A stretch of DNA of 64,000 bases, from assembly GCF_947499695.1 (NCBI RefSeq), contig NZ_CANMPQ010000001.1:372001-436000 (forward strand), read 5' to 3'. This DNA is from an uncultured Allomuricauda sp. (lineage in GTDB: Bacteria; Bacteroidota; Bacteroidia; Flavobacteriales; Flavobacteriaceae). Below are positions 17,264-27,511 of the stretch, piece after piece. Below the pieces are notes generated by a model. It did not search any database. It was given only the letters and a program-made list of their open reading frames with translations, and was not told the origin of the DNA. Positions within the stretch are counted from its first letter, which is position 1. The number at the start of each line of letters is the position of its first letter. Both the position numbers and the translations under genes were made by a program.

Positions 17264-20200
17264 TCAATCTATTTTAACTCCATCTTGACCAAAAAAATAC
17301 GACTTCGTTGTCGGAGATACATCAGTAAAGTTTCCTGGGCCATGATGGTCCCTGCGTTTTAATTCAAAATAAGATCCTCCACCAAAAAAGGAGTAGTAAT
17401 AGTAGGACACAAGATGGTTAACTTCCACACCATGCTTATTGGCATATTTTGTTATAGCACTAATATCTGTAACATTAGCCGTTGTAACAATATTTAACGC
17501 ATTTTTAGTCTGTCCTTTAATAGTTGACTTTTTCAAAACATCTATATATATCTTAAATTGTGATGTTACCTTCAAACTTTTCAAATCAGATGCCTTGGCA
17601 TCCCAAAAAATGACAGCAGGACCGCCAATATATGGCCAACTACTTTTTAGTGTTATGCCACCGCTGGCTCCATCGGGTAAAGCTTTACCAAAAACAGCAC
17701 TAATCTGCTTATCTGGAGCAAAAAACCCATCTATGTTTTCACTTCCCCATTGTTTGAATAATTCGTCGAAAACTAACTCAACTTTAGCATCATCATATTT
17801 TGTAAGACCTAAAACTTCTCTTAATTTTTGCTTGGTAAGAGCAAATGAAGCTGTAGTGGATTCTTCTTCTGGATTCGGATTACTTTCACCTGTCGTTTCA
17901 CCAACAGCTCTCTGCCAGTCATTGGTTTCCTCGCCAGTCCTTCTGTTAACATAAGCACCCCCCCCTACATAACTCCATGAATCTGCTCCGGATGGATCTG
18001 CGAAATAAATCGGATTATTATCAAAAGCACCATAGGTTGACATTGCGTGATGCGTAACTGGATCAATGGAAGTCCATCTTGCAATAGCTGGATCATATTG
18101 TCTTAAATCCATTTCATATAACTCAGAGGTTTCATCAAACTCAATACCGTTATACTTCCACCGATTCGCCACACTGTTCCCTAATGGAGAGGTGCCACTA
18201 TTATACCCTTTATGCTTAAGGCCAAAGGGGTAGTAGTTGTTTTCCTCTACAATTTCGCTTTGGTCTACACTACCGTTATCATTGCCATCTTCATAACTTA
18301 GGCGTATATTGCCCAAATGGTCTTTGTATTGGTATACATAGTTATAGTTACTTCCATCTTGGTATACATAACCCTCCGCGTGGTTAAAAAACTGCAAAGT
18401 AGTAGATGTAGTATTCCCTGAATACACATAGTTACCTGCATATTCTGTCACAGAACTTCCCGTGGTCTTTTTTAACCTGGTGCCCACGGCATCATAAATA
18501 TACAAAATGGTTCCTCCGCCAAGGGTAACTGAAGTAGGCAAATTAAGGTGGTTATACCCAATATTCGATGAAATGCCCTTATTGGCATCCGTAAGCATAT
18601 TGCCATTGGCATCATAGGTGTATTCGGTACTGGTATTGGCTCCATCGGCAAAACCATAGGTGTCGTTGCCATTGTCCAATACTTTGGTAAGCTTATTGCC
18701 GCTATCGTAGGTATACACCAGATTGTCCATAGTGCCAAAACTGGTTGCCCCTGCATTGGTATGCCCCATGCGGGTCAATGTTAGGATATTGCCATTTTTG
18801 TCGTAGGTAATGTTTGAGGCGCTATAGCGATTGGGCTGGCTGTTGTCTCCCAAATTAAATGCCGCCAATTCCAATCTATTGAGCGCATCATACTCATAGC
18901 GATACCTTCGCAGTACATTATCATTGGTGGTATTCCAAGCGGTCTCGGCAATATTGCCATTATACAGCGGTGCGCCGCCATATTGGGTATTATTGTAGTT
19001 TATGCCAAAGGCAAAGAGATCCCCTCCTAGATTGTTGGGGTTGTTGATTTGTTTTAACCAACCGCGTACGTTATACGTATAGTTGACCCTTTGAAGTCCG
19101 CCCCCGGTCTCTTTGGAGATCAGTTGCCCGATTTCATCGTAATTGTTTTTTACCAAAGTTTCGGTGGTACCTCCAATGGTCTGTTTTTGCTCGATTAACC
19201 TACCCATATGGTCATAGGCGAAGGTGTCGGTCGTTACTAGGGCTGGGTTACTGCCCTTGGTATGAGTGGTCTTTGCCTCCAAGGGCTTACCAGGGAAGTC
19301 CAGTTTGGTCTCTACAACATCCGTTGTGTTTAGATAATTGTTCTTACTGGCCGTATAAATGGGCCTACGCTTGGAATCATAGCCGGTAATGGTAGTAATC
19401 CAGTCGTTGGTGGTTAATACACGTACCTTGCTAACTGTTGCTAAGCCTTTTAAACTAGCGCCGCTGGCAGTGGATTGCCCCAGCACGGTGCCTGGCACAC
19501 TAAGCCCGTCTGTGTCGGCATAGCTATCGTAATAGTTTATGGTGTGCACTTCGGATATCCCAGTAGGGTAAACCCCGTTGTTATAATATATGGTGGTTCC
19601 AGCTATTGTTATCGAAGAACTACTTTTGGTCACATAATGGGTGGATAAACCATTGACCGTATTTTGAAGCGCAGTTCGACTGGATGTGGTGGTATTGGAA
19701 AGCCCGGAATAGGCTACACGTCCAAAAGGGTCATATTTGGTAAAGAGCCATTTGTTCTGAGCGTCTAAATTGGCGTCTTGACTCATTATAGGCCTGTCCA
19801 ACTTGTCATACACAATATATTCCCATCCTTTGCCCGGAATTTTCTTTTCTACCAAACGGTTACGATGGTCATAAACATATTGGTAGCAAAGCTCTGAAAG
19901 TTCCGTAGCAGAGATACTGCTGTCATGTACCACCTTTGGTGGTAATACATAGGTAAGATTACCATATTCGTCGTATACATAATAGGTATCGTGTGCTCCA
20001 CTGTTATAAGTTCGTTTAAGCACAACGCGGCCCTGTTTATCCGTAAACTCCTCCGTGGTATGATCTGTACCGGAAGTCCAGTTCTCATCCTTGGTCACAT
20101 TTTTATAGAGTTCATCTGCTCCATAGTAACCATCCGGCGCCAGGGTAGGAGTATAGGTGTTGTTTGCAAAGGAGAGCGTAACTCGATACCGTCGTACCTC

Positions 20201-23044
20201 ATTGGCTGTATTGTTTAGGTAGTCAAAACGTATGGTATGTCCATTACCCATCTTCCAATCCTTGCCCGGTGCTGCTTGTTCTAGTACACGGTTTAACGGA
20301 GAGGCTTCGAGAGCTTTTTCAGCGTAGGCGTTGATATCAGCTACATTGCTTACTCCTGGAAAATCCGAAGCATAGTTGTCCTTGTAATACTGTTGTATTT
20401 CGGTGGATACATCTCCTCTATAACTGCCCAGGTTTCCTGTGGATTTATGATAGGGCAGCCATTCCTTGTCTTGTCGACCGAAGGCATCATAACTCATGTG
20501 AGTGATTACATCTTCGTTCTTTCCGACGGTGAACATTTCTTGGAGTGGAATTTCATTACCATCTACCACTTCCAAAATGGGTTGGTAGAAGTATTGACGC
20601 ACGTTTACATCAGTGCAGTAATAAAGATAACTGCGGAATCTAGAGGTAGTGGTGTCTGAGCGCCATTTGAACTCGGTACCATCAATGACCCGATTCCCCT
20701 GCATATCATATACCCCGCTGACTCCTGTATCCGTACTTCCATGGGTATACGGGTGTATGATTCCGACCAAAAGGTACCATTCCCCAAGTTGTGGTGGATC
20801 TCCGTACCAGAAATAGGGATTACTGTTTGCGCTCCCACTGAGGTTATTGACATTTTGTGTGCCATGGTATGAACTACCATTGTTGGATTGGTCTCGTCGC
20901 ATCCATACCATGTAGCGATAGGTCTTGGTCTTGTCCACATTGAAATAATCCGTATTCCACCCTCCATCGGAACCATGATCTGGCTCATTTCCGCACTGCC
21001 AAATCAAATCTGTCTCCCCAAAAGGATTTGGGCCATAAAAACGCTCATTTTCCGCAACTGTTCCATTTCTATTGAAAAAGTTGGTGCTTCCTGTTCCTAC
21101 GGTCCAGTCCATGGTCCATTCGGCAGGAGTATTGGGACTTGCAGCCTTGGTTGCTGTACCCGATGCTTTTACCGAAACTTGTTGTGTGGTCCGGCCAAGA
21201 CCGTCAAAATAACTCACGCTTTCCAATACATCGCTGTTTCGTTGTATACTGCTAGAAGAAGACATGGCCATCTGATAGCTACGGGTGCTTACATAGTTCT
21301 CATCACTTGGGGTGGGTGCCACATAATCACAGCCATTGTTGGATCCTGGTCTTTCAGGACATTGATCTGTAGAATTGTTGGCGTACCCTAAGGGTTTAAA
21401 GCTAGCATAAAGCGTAGTAGCTCCATCTCCAAAACCATCGCCGTCCGCATCACTGTAAAAGGTCTGTGGGGCAATATTGGTAATCATCACTGTGGTATCG
21501 TCATGGTCCGAACTGTTGGAGACGTAGCCTGAAGGCTGGGTACAGGCATTAGTTGTACTACCAGAATCACCATAACCATCTCCGTCCGTATCAGCATAGA
21601 AGAGAGGCCCAGCGGTTACGGTGACCTTTACAGAACCGGTATACTTGGTCTCTCCACAGGAAATAGCACGTCTCCTATACCAACGATCTATGGTAAGACC
21701 ACTGGGAGGATCATAACTGGTGGAAGTACCTCCACTGATATTGGTCCAGCCACTGCTTCCGTTGTTTGAATATTGCCATTGGTAACTATAGTTACCGTCA
21801 CCTCCTGAAGCAGTGCTGCCGTTTGAGATTACACTTGGGTTTTCACCACTGCATATGGTATGGGCGCCGGTGATGCTTCCTGCTGAAAGACTAGAACGAA
21901 CGGTCACTTTAATGTTTCCGGTATATTTGGTCTGGCCACAAGAGATGACCCGTCTTCGATACCATCGGTCTGCCGTTAGCCCACTTGGTGGGTTGTACGT
22001 TGTGGAGGTTGCTCCGCTGATGTTTGTCCAACTGCTGCTTCCGTTGTTTGAATACTGCCATTGATAGCTGTAGCTGCCATTTCCTCCAGATGGTGATGAG
22101 CCATTGGACAAGGTACTAGGGTCTCCCGAATAGCATACTGTTTGTGTACCGCTTATACTTCCCGCTGAAAGGTTTGGATATACGGTGACCTTTACGCTAC
22201 CTGTGTAGCTGGTTTGTGAGGCACAGGAAACCCTTCTTCGATACCATCTGGATGCTGTTAACCCTCCTGGAGGATTATAGGTTGATGAAGTGGCCCCGCT
22301 GATATTGGTCCAACCACTACTTCCGTTGCTCGAGTACTGCCACTGATAACTATAACTTCCACTGATTCCACCTGCGGAAGCGGAATTTCCTAAGGTGGAA
22401 GGGTTACCGCCATAACAAATGGTTTGCGCGTTATTGATGCTTCCTGCGGTAAGATTTACCATGGACACATACCGTGACCCTGAAGAAGAACTCCAAACAC
22501 CACTACTGTTTCGTGCCCGAATATAGTAGGTGCCCGTACCTTCGTTGGCTGTAAAGGTACTCCCACTTCCTTTGGAAGTACTGGTGCCACTGGAACTTTT
22601 GCCTTGCCAATACCAAGTAACACCACTTGGCGGACTGCCACTTCTAGTAAGTGTGGCTTGACCACATCCATTTGAAGTAATCGTCGGATTACCTGGAGTG
22701 GTAGGTGCTGGTTGCGTTACGCTAACAGATTTTTGCACAAAATGAGAGTTGTAAAAATAATCGACAACGTCAACACGCACGTAGCTGCTGCCAGTACTAT
22801 TCCATTGCACCTGAATAGTGGTTGTTCCTGGATTAGTGGATGTCTGGATTGAACCTTGACTTCCCGTGCTCCAACTGGTCTGAAAAATGTTACTTCCTAT
22901 TACCGAGTAGGTCTTGGTCTCCCCAAGAGATGCCCCTATTGGTCCGGACATACTATATTGTGCATTGATGGCTGTACCAAAGAAAATGGTTACTATAAAG
23001 CTCAAAAATGTCAGCTTTGCTATTTTTTTATGATAGAAATCCAT
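17264..23044 (-). CDS. Exported RHS/YD-repeat protein with Ig-like repeats and variable C-terminus
   Basis: A 1926-residue exported shell protein. The order is a signal peptide (about 1-28, ending AINAQ); a beta-rich region to about 195; three near-identical Ig-like repeats of about 95 residues (about 198-478), each with SYQWQYS, GWTNISG, and WYRRR; DTDGDGYGD and DADGDGFGD calcium-loop repeats (about 485-540); a DUF6443-like segment (YQMAMSSSSS, SYFDGLGRTTQQV); many YD repeats; and an RHS core with LRQYDPAIARWTSIDP near residue 1650. After ADPSGADS (about 1680) the last 235 residues are unlike the core and more A+T-rich; I do not recognise that domain. The fourth gene downstream is a secreted unknown protein. 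The layout fits an RHS polymorphic effector or Tc-type C component. Confidence 0.85.
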   Translation of the reverse strand: MDFYHKKIAKLTFLSFIVTIFFGTAINAQYSMSGPIGASLGETKTYSVIGSNIFQTSWSTGSQGSIQTSTNPGTTTIQVQWNSTGSSYVRVDVVDYFYNSHFVQKSVSVTQPAPTTPGNPTITSNGCGQATLTRSGSPPSGVTWYWQGKSSSGTSTSKGSGSTFTANEGTGTYYIRARNSSGVWSSSSGSRYVSMVNLTAGSINNAQTICYGGNPSTLGNSASAGGISGSYSYQWQYSSNGSSGWTNISGATSSTYNPPGGLTASRWYRRRVSCASQTSYTGSVKVTVYPNLSAGSISGTQTVCYSGDPSTLSNGSSPSGGNGSYSYQWQYSNNGSSSWTNISGATSTTYNPPSGLTADRWYRRRVISCGQTKYTGNIKVTVRSSLSAGSITGAHTICSGENPSVISNGSTASGGDGNYSYQWQYSNNGSSGWTNISGGTSTSYDPPSGLTIDRWYRRRAISCGETKYTGSVKVTVTAGPLFYADTDGDGYGDSGSTTNACTQPSGYVSNSSDHDDTTVMITNIAPQTFYSDADGDGFGDGATTLYASFKPLGYANNSTDQCPERPGSNNGCDYVAPTPSDENYVSTRSYQMAMSSSSSIQRNSDVLESVSYFDGLGRTTQQVSVKASGTATKAASPNTPAEWTMDWTVGTGSTNFFNRNGTVAENERFYGPNPFGETDLIWQCGNEPDHGSDGGWNTDYFNVDKTKTYRYMVWMRRDQSNNGSSYHGTQNVNNLSGSANSNPYFWYGDPPQLGEWYLLVGIIHPYTHGSTDTGVSGVYDMQGNRVIDGTEFKWRSDTTTSRFRSYLYYCTDVNVRQYFYQPILEVVDGNEIPLQEMFTVGKNEDVITHMSYDAFGRQDKEWLPYHKSTGNLGSYRGDVSTEIQQYYKDNYASDFPGVSNVADINAYAEKALEASPLNRVLEQAAPGKDWKMGNGHTIRFDYLNNTANEVRRYRVTLSFANNTYTPTLAPDGYYGADELYKNVTKDENWTSGTDHTTEEFTDKQGRVVLKRTYNSGAHDTYYVYDEYGNLTYVLPPKVVHDSSISATELSELCYQYVYDHRNRLVEKKIPGKGWEYIVYDKLDRPIMSQDANLDAQNKWLFTKYDPFGRVAYSGLSNTTTSSRTALQNTVNGLSTHYVTKSSSSITIAGTTIYYNNGVYPTGISEVHTINYYDSYADTDGLSVPGTVLGQSTASGASLKGLATVSKVRVLTTNDWITTITGYDSKRRPIYTASKNNYLNTTDVVETKLDFPGKPLEAKTTHTKGSNPALVTTDTFAYDHMGRLIEQKQTIGGTTETLVKNNYDEIGQLISKETGGGLQRVNYTYNVRGWLKQINNPNNLGGDLFAFGINYNNTQYGGAPLYNGNIAETAWNTTNDNVLRRYRYEYDALNRLELAAFNLGDNSQPNRYSASNITYDKNGNILTLTRMGHTNAGATSFGTMDNLVYTYDSGNKLTKVLDNGNDTYGFADGANTSTEYTYDANGNMLTDANKGISSNIGYNHLNLPTSVTLGGGTILYIYDAVGTRLKKTTGSSVTEYAGNYVYSGNTTSTTLQFFNHAEGYVYQDGSNYNYVYQYKDHLGNIRLSYEDGNDNGSVDQSEIVEENNYYPFGLKHKGYNSGTSPLGNSVANRWKYNGIEFDETSELYEMDLRQYDPAIARWTSIDPVTHHAMSTYGAFDNNPIYFADPSGADSWSYVGGGAYVNRRTGEETNDWQRAVGETTGESNPNPEEESTTASFALTKQKLREVLGLTKYDDAKVELVFDELFKQWGSENIDGFFAPDKQISAVFGKALPDGASGGITLKSSWPYIGGPAVIFWDAKASDLKSLKVTSQFKIYIDVLKKSTIKGQTKNALNIVTTANVTDISAITKYANKHGVEVNHLVSYYYYSFFGGGSYFELKRRDHHGPGNFTDVSPTTKSYFFGQDGVKID

Positions 23045-23048
23045 ATTC

Positions 23049-23510
23049 TTAGTTTTTTAGTTTTTTGAAATACCATTCAGGAAGCACTGGTTTTGCCTCA
23101 CCACTTACAATCGGTTTAAGGACCAAGTGGGTTTTGTTTAGTGTTTGAATATTCAGCGGATATTTGTTCCCACTCGGATCAACAATAACTAAACCATTGT
23201 TATTGTCGGCAGCCCATGTTCCGGTGGACCTGCGGCCATCTGCCAGCTGTTGCGCGAAGCTACCATCATCACCAAAGAAGATTTTCCTTCCCCGATAAGC
23301 GGCTTCAAAGGTTGATTTTTGCTGTGGAACGCTATCAAATCGTGCCTTGGAAGTGCGTTCTATCTTGGTAACAGAAGAAGTATAATCAAATTCCCAAGTG
23401 CCAATAAGTGGATGTACTTCTTTTTTCTGAGCTAGAATGGCCGTGTTGCAGAATATTGCCAGAATCAGTATGGTGATATATTGCTTTAAATGTGCTTGTT
23501 TATTTTTCAT
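23049..23510 (-). CDS. Small exported lipocalin-like protein
   Basis: A 153-residue protein with an N-terminal hydrophobic signal (about residues 11-28, ending AILAQ). The mature part begins HPLIGTWEFDYTSS and contains GDDGSFAQQLADGRRSTGTWAADNNNGLVIVD, a pattern of short beta strands with GTW motifs seen in lipocalin-like domains of Bacteroidetes. It is sandwiched between two YD-repeat genes (10 bases after the first, 4 before the second) so it is surely part of their operon. Its role is unknown; a chaperone or accessory role for the shell proteins is only a guess. Confidence 0.65.
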   Translation of the reverse strand: MKNKQAHLKQYITILILAIFCNTAILAQKKEVHPLIGTWEFDYTSSVTKIERTSKARFDSVPQQKSTFEAAYRGRKIFFGDDGSFAQQLADGRRSTGTWAADNNNGLVIVDPSGNKYPLNIQTLNKTHLVLKPIVSGEAKPVLPEWYFKKLKN

Positions 23511-23520
23511 GGCTTAGTTT

Positions 23521-26500
23521 TTAGTTTTGGCCTTTATAGTGATATTCATAATCGCTGACTAAATTGTTGTCAGCATCCCTGATTTCTTTGAGCCTATTGA
23601 AATCGTCATACTCATAATACATAGTATAGCCACTGGGGTCAGTAGTACTAGTTATACCAAGCAAGAGATCATAGGTGTAAGTAGTCACAAGAGCTGATGA
23701 CATTGTGCTGTGATTCCTTATAAAACCTAAACTGGTTCTTAAATTACCCTCTGCGCCATTAACCCCGTATGTTCTATCATTGTCAGCATTTGATGCAGTT
23801 ATAGCAGAATCAATAAGAACCTGAAGACTTGATGTAATCTGGGACGCTTGAACATTCTCTAATTTGGCTATGGGAAGTGTGCCACCGTATCCCCAGATAT
23901 AATAGATATGCGACCCATTCGCCTGGCTTACTTCTATGGGATTTCCTCTGCTATCATAGCCATGGTAGATTAGTCTACTCTCCAATGGATTGGACGAGGA
24001 GTTGTAGATACCCTTTAAGGTTTTGACGGATTCCGGTAATACCAAATCGTTTCCAAGGTCGGAGAAGAGGGTTCTGTTTGTTGAGGTGGATACCACCGTT
24101 CCACCTGAATTTTTAACCTCAGTAACGGTTTGGACAGGAATACTTACTTGATGCAGATCAGTTGTTTTAAGTCTATCTATATTATTTTTCTCTTGAGTGG
24201 AAAGTGCGGGTAGCCCCAAAGCGGTTGAGGTATCCACATCATCCGGATAAAACATTTCTTGAGCTACGGTATAACCATCACTTTTTGTGGTCTCGGTACG
24301 TGTGGGTTGCAAGTGCGTTTCGTTGTCATAGAAAATGGAAGTGGTTTGTGTAACTTCATTACCACTTGCTTCTTTTGTTTTCTTAACGGTGGAGTTAACC
24401 AGCTTTGCACCCGTGAAGATTGGATACTCAAATACAAGAAAGCGTCCTGCTGGGCTTACTAGGTTTGGTAATGTGCAGTCCCCAGAAATCGATTTGTAAT
24501 GCACGATCTTATACATTTTATAACTTTCATCATACTTTTTTATGGTATGTCCGGTGGTCTCTTTAGTGATATAGTCAGAGGCACCTTCTGCGTAAGTTGT
24601 TGCGGATGTATTTTGTCCACCCATCCAATCTTTTTTGAGCATCATTATGCCGCCTTGATAGGATGAAGGCGTTGGCATTATCGCATCTGTTTGAATATCA
24701 TAGGTGTAGGTGGTTCTTCCTTTGCTATTGTCAGAGCCGTCCACAGATAGCTCATTAACTGAACCATAAACCACAGGACTTCCTCCATTTAAAGTCAGGT
24801 TCCGAACAGTCCCGCCATAATAAAACCTTCTTGTTGTACTATTGCTTAAGCATGATGAGGTTCCAGATCCGGCCCCTCCCCAACTACAAAAGGACCATTT
24901 TTCAATTTCAGTATCCAAATACTGCTCTTTGATAAACACTTCAGGAGTGATCAGGGTTTCATTGTTGTATTCATATTTTTTGGAAAAAGCCAAAACATTG
25001 TTCTCACTGAAGGATTTTATCTGTTGTATACGTAATCCCCCAGCAAGTTTGGTTACCTGAGTTTGCGTGGTACTTTCTTCCTTATAATCGATATCGGCTA
25101 TCATATAGGCTGCATTATCAAATTCGCTTGAATTGGATGTTCCCTCGGCTTCTGCTTTTAAGGTATAAGTAACCCCTTTATCCAACCAGACCGGGGGGAA
25201 GGAAAAGTTAACTTCTGGGGGGCTCATGGGATATGAATAGGTTTGGGGATCAATTCTGTGATCAATCATATAGCCTGAACTTCCGGCTCTTTGCAGAGTA
25301 ATTCGGGGATAGACACCTGAAGTACTGTTTCGGTCAGATGCTTCAATCGTTACGGTAGCATAACCGGAATAGTTGGGGGTAAAAACCTCAGTATCCTCCA
25401 GATATACACCATCCCCAATTACATTTTGTTGACCAACGGCAAAGACATTTTTATTCTTTGTAATCAATGCCGCTTCGGTGGTTTCATATTCATGTGGTTC
25501 GTAGTTGAATTCGGTATATCCGCCGGTGGGATATGTAATTTTGTTGAGTATACCCGCCTTCATGAATGAAGCATCTGGATTCCTGTCTGCAGTTCCAATA
25601 TTATTCCCAAAATATTGATTGGGTTGAAGGGGAACCAAGGTAAGATTGGTGTTTTGTCCATTATAATATCCCCAAAAATCTTTGCCATTAGTTTCAATTG
25701 GAGGTAGCATGGTATTGTCATATCCGAATATGTGTTTTTTTGGGTTGAGCCCATTTTTATCCAATTCGTGGAGTTCTGTCAACTTTAAACGATAACGTTT
25801 TGCAGCAATCGGATTGGCCGGATAGACGGTACTATGGCTTGAATAGAAATAGTTATGTAAAAAACTAAAGCTTTTAATTACATCATAAGCTTGACTGTTT
25901 TTTTGGTATATTTCTACTTCGATTAACCTATCCTGTGATTTATCCTGGCGATCTGCTAATCGATTGAATACGACTTTTCCACTTGGGAAAATGATTTCCT
26001 TAATTCTTTTTGGATTTTGAGTGGTCTGAACTTGTGAAGACACTGTTCCCTGTCCGGAATGAACATTACTGGATATGGAGGGCGGACAAGAACTTAAGTC
26101 AACATCGTTACCAGTGCTCTCACTATAGTTGTATTGGTTGTTTGCAAAAGGAGTTCCGGTTTCATAGGTATAGGAGATTGAATCGAGTTTATTCTTTGAG
26201 GTAACTTTTGAAAGATGCCAAGAAGAGATATAATCTTGTTCGGTTCCTGTTCCCAGTGGATTTCCAAGACTGTAGGTTACCGATTGCGTTCTTTCAATAT
26301 CATTAAATTCATATGTAGCACCTTCTTTTGTCACAATGGTAAAGGAGCCCGACGCGTAGGTTATATCGATAGGTGCTTGATCTATTAAACGTACATTTTT
26401 GCTTCTGTCAAAAAAGAACTTTCCAGAATATCCTGCAAAGTTGTAGTGATAGATGTCTGACTCAGTATCCCGTTGTCCTGAGGCCGCATCTTCATAGAAA

Positions 26501-26889
26501 TCAAAATCGTATACCAAAGCATTCAATTCTGGGAGTGTGGATATCAGGAAACCAAAGCCTTCATCATCGGGTATGCCACGTGGGATTTTTGAGATGGATC
26601 CACCTGTGCTCAAAGACCATCCCAATCCAGCCCAGGAAGCAATTTGGTCTACCTGGATACCAGATGCATGATAAGACAATGAAATAGGAATTTGAACTTC
26701 CTTAGCGGTAATGGTATAAAGGGGTATTGAAATATTTGGAACCCCGGTGTACATCCCAACAGGATACTCCCCATATTTAATAAACTCTTGCGCCTCCGGT
26801 GAAGGTGGAAGATAATCTTGCACTTTTGTGATATCCTGTGCCCATGCTGCGGTAGCAAAACACAGAAAAAGTAAAACGGTGTTTTTCAT
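23521..26889 (-). CDS. Exported YD-repeat protein with SpvB-like N-terminus
   Basis: A 1122-residue exported protein with signal peptide MKNTVLLFLCFATAAWA. The N-terminal region has IPISLSYHASGIQVDQIASW and GLGWSLSTGGSISKIPRG, resembling the GxGWSL motif at the start of SpvB/TcaC (Tc B-component) proteins. The middle has long beta-rich stretches, and the C-terminal 300 residues carry weak RHS/YD repeats such as YHGYDSRGNPIEV, TYTYDLLLGITSTTDPSGYTMYYEYDDFNRL. There is no RHS core and no toxin-like tail, so it cannot be a complete effector. It is the first gene of the operon. Together with the 1926-aa protein it resembles a split B/C shell. Confidence 0.8.
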   Translation of the reverse strand: MKNTVLLFLCFATAAWAQDITKVQDYLPPSPEAQEFIKYGEYPVGMYTGVPNISIPLYTITAKEVQIPISLSYHASGIQVDQIASWAGLGWSLSTGGSISKIPRGIPDDEGFGFLISTLPELNALVYDFDFYEDAASGQRDTESDIYHYNFAGYSGKFFFDRSKNVRLIDQAPIDITYASGSFTIVTKEGATYEFNDIERTQSVTYSLGNPLGTGTEQDYISSWHLSKVTSKNKLDSISYTYETGTPFANNQYNYSESTGNDVDLSSCPPSISSNVHSGQGTVSSQVQTTQNPKRIKEIIFPSGKVVFNRLADRQDKSQDRLIEVEIYQKNSQAYDVIKSFSFLHNYFYSSHSTVYPANPIAAKRYRLKLTELHELDKNGLNPKKHIFGYDNTMLPPIETNGKDFWGYYNGQNTNLTLVPLQPNQYFGNNIGTADRNPDASFMKAGILNKITYPTGGYTEFNYEPHEYETTEAALITKNKNVFAVGQQNVIGDGVYLEDTEVFTPNYSGYATVTIEASDRNSTSGVYPRITLQRAGSSGYMIDHRIDPQTYSYPMSPPEVNFSFPPVWLDKGVTYTLKAEAEGTSNSSEFDNAAYMIADIDYKEESTTQTQVTKLAGGLRIQQIKSFSENNVLAFSKKYEYNNETLITPEVFIKEQYLDTEIEKWSFCSWGGAGSGTSSCLSNSTTRRFYYGGTVRNLTLNGGSPVVYGSVNELSVDGSDNSKGRTTYTYDIQTDAIMPTPSSYQGGIMMLKKDWMGGQNTSATTYAEGASDYITKETTGHTIKKYDESYKMYKIVHYKSISGDCTLPNLVSPAGRFLVFEYPIFTGAKLVNSTVKKTKEASGNEVTQTTSIFYDNETHLQPTRTETTKSDGYTVAQEMFYPDDVDTSTALGLPALSTQEKNNIDRLKTTDLHQVSIPVQTVTEVKNSGGTVVSTSTNRTLFSDLGNDLVLPESVKTLKGIYNSSSNPLESRLIYHGYDSRGNPIEVSQANGSHIYYIWGYGGTLPIAKLENVQASQITSSLQVLIDSAITASNADNDRTYGVNGAEGNLRTSLGFIRNHSTMSSALVTTYTYDLLLGITSTTDPSGYTMYYEYDDFNRLKEIRDADNNLVSDYEYHYKGQN

Positions 26890-27511
26890 TTTAAAAAGGA
26901 TAAATGTTTTTTGATTTTAGGATAGTGATGCCTCAACCATTTTGGCAAAGCTTGATAGATAATATCCACTACGGATATGGGAATTTAATATCAGCCTAAG
27001 TTTACTATAGGCATGTGAAGGACCTGAAGCTCAACAACTGTCGTCGCAGACTTATAAATTCTATTAAGAAATACTTGCTTAAGAGTTTAGGATGAATTCA
27101 ATATGGAATTCGCGGCATTAAGAGCTATCTATAACCAACAAAAATAGATTGGAGCCCAGTTGGCAGAAACATACGGAAACAGAGGTTGAAAATGGCATAA
27201 TGCTAGGATTATATATTGGTTGTTACTGCATATTTGTAGGATACGTTAGTAAAAATTTGGAGTAAGAAAAATACTAATAAAAATCAAATAAAACTCCAAT
27301 ATTAATAACTTTTTTCCTACAATTTTATATCTAGTAGTTATATCTAAAATTTCCCCCCCCCATCACCCCATAGACTGGTGGCATTCTATTACTTGCCTCG
27401 ATAATATAGCTTTGGTTCTTGTCATTAACACAACATTAACGTTTTAAACGAAACCTCCTCAAGTTGACTCCGTAGGTAAGGCAAATCATTAATAATTAAA
27501 AACAAAAACAG
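26890..27511. other. 622-bp gap between the RHS operon and the DUF4331 remnant
   Basis: No complete gene was found. Both neighbours diverge from here, so their promoters must lie inside, but no TAnnTTTG match with a correctly spaced TTG stands out. ATATCC and GGATAT form an inverted repeat at 26962-26978. On the plus strand 27110-27230 one frame reads IGAQLAETYG between two stop codons, faintly like a decayed helix-turn-helix gene. A C10 homopolymer-rich stretch is at 27350-27362. Confidence 0.4.

Noticed and set aside
17439..17954. 171-codon plus-strand ORF
   Set aside because: It is antisense to the RHS C-terminal region and shows no domain, start site or promoter.
27110..27240. Helix-turn-helix gene
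   Set aside because: IGAQLAETYG is suggestive but two stops interrupt the frame and no other HTH residues are convincing; kept only as a note in the gap entry.
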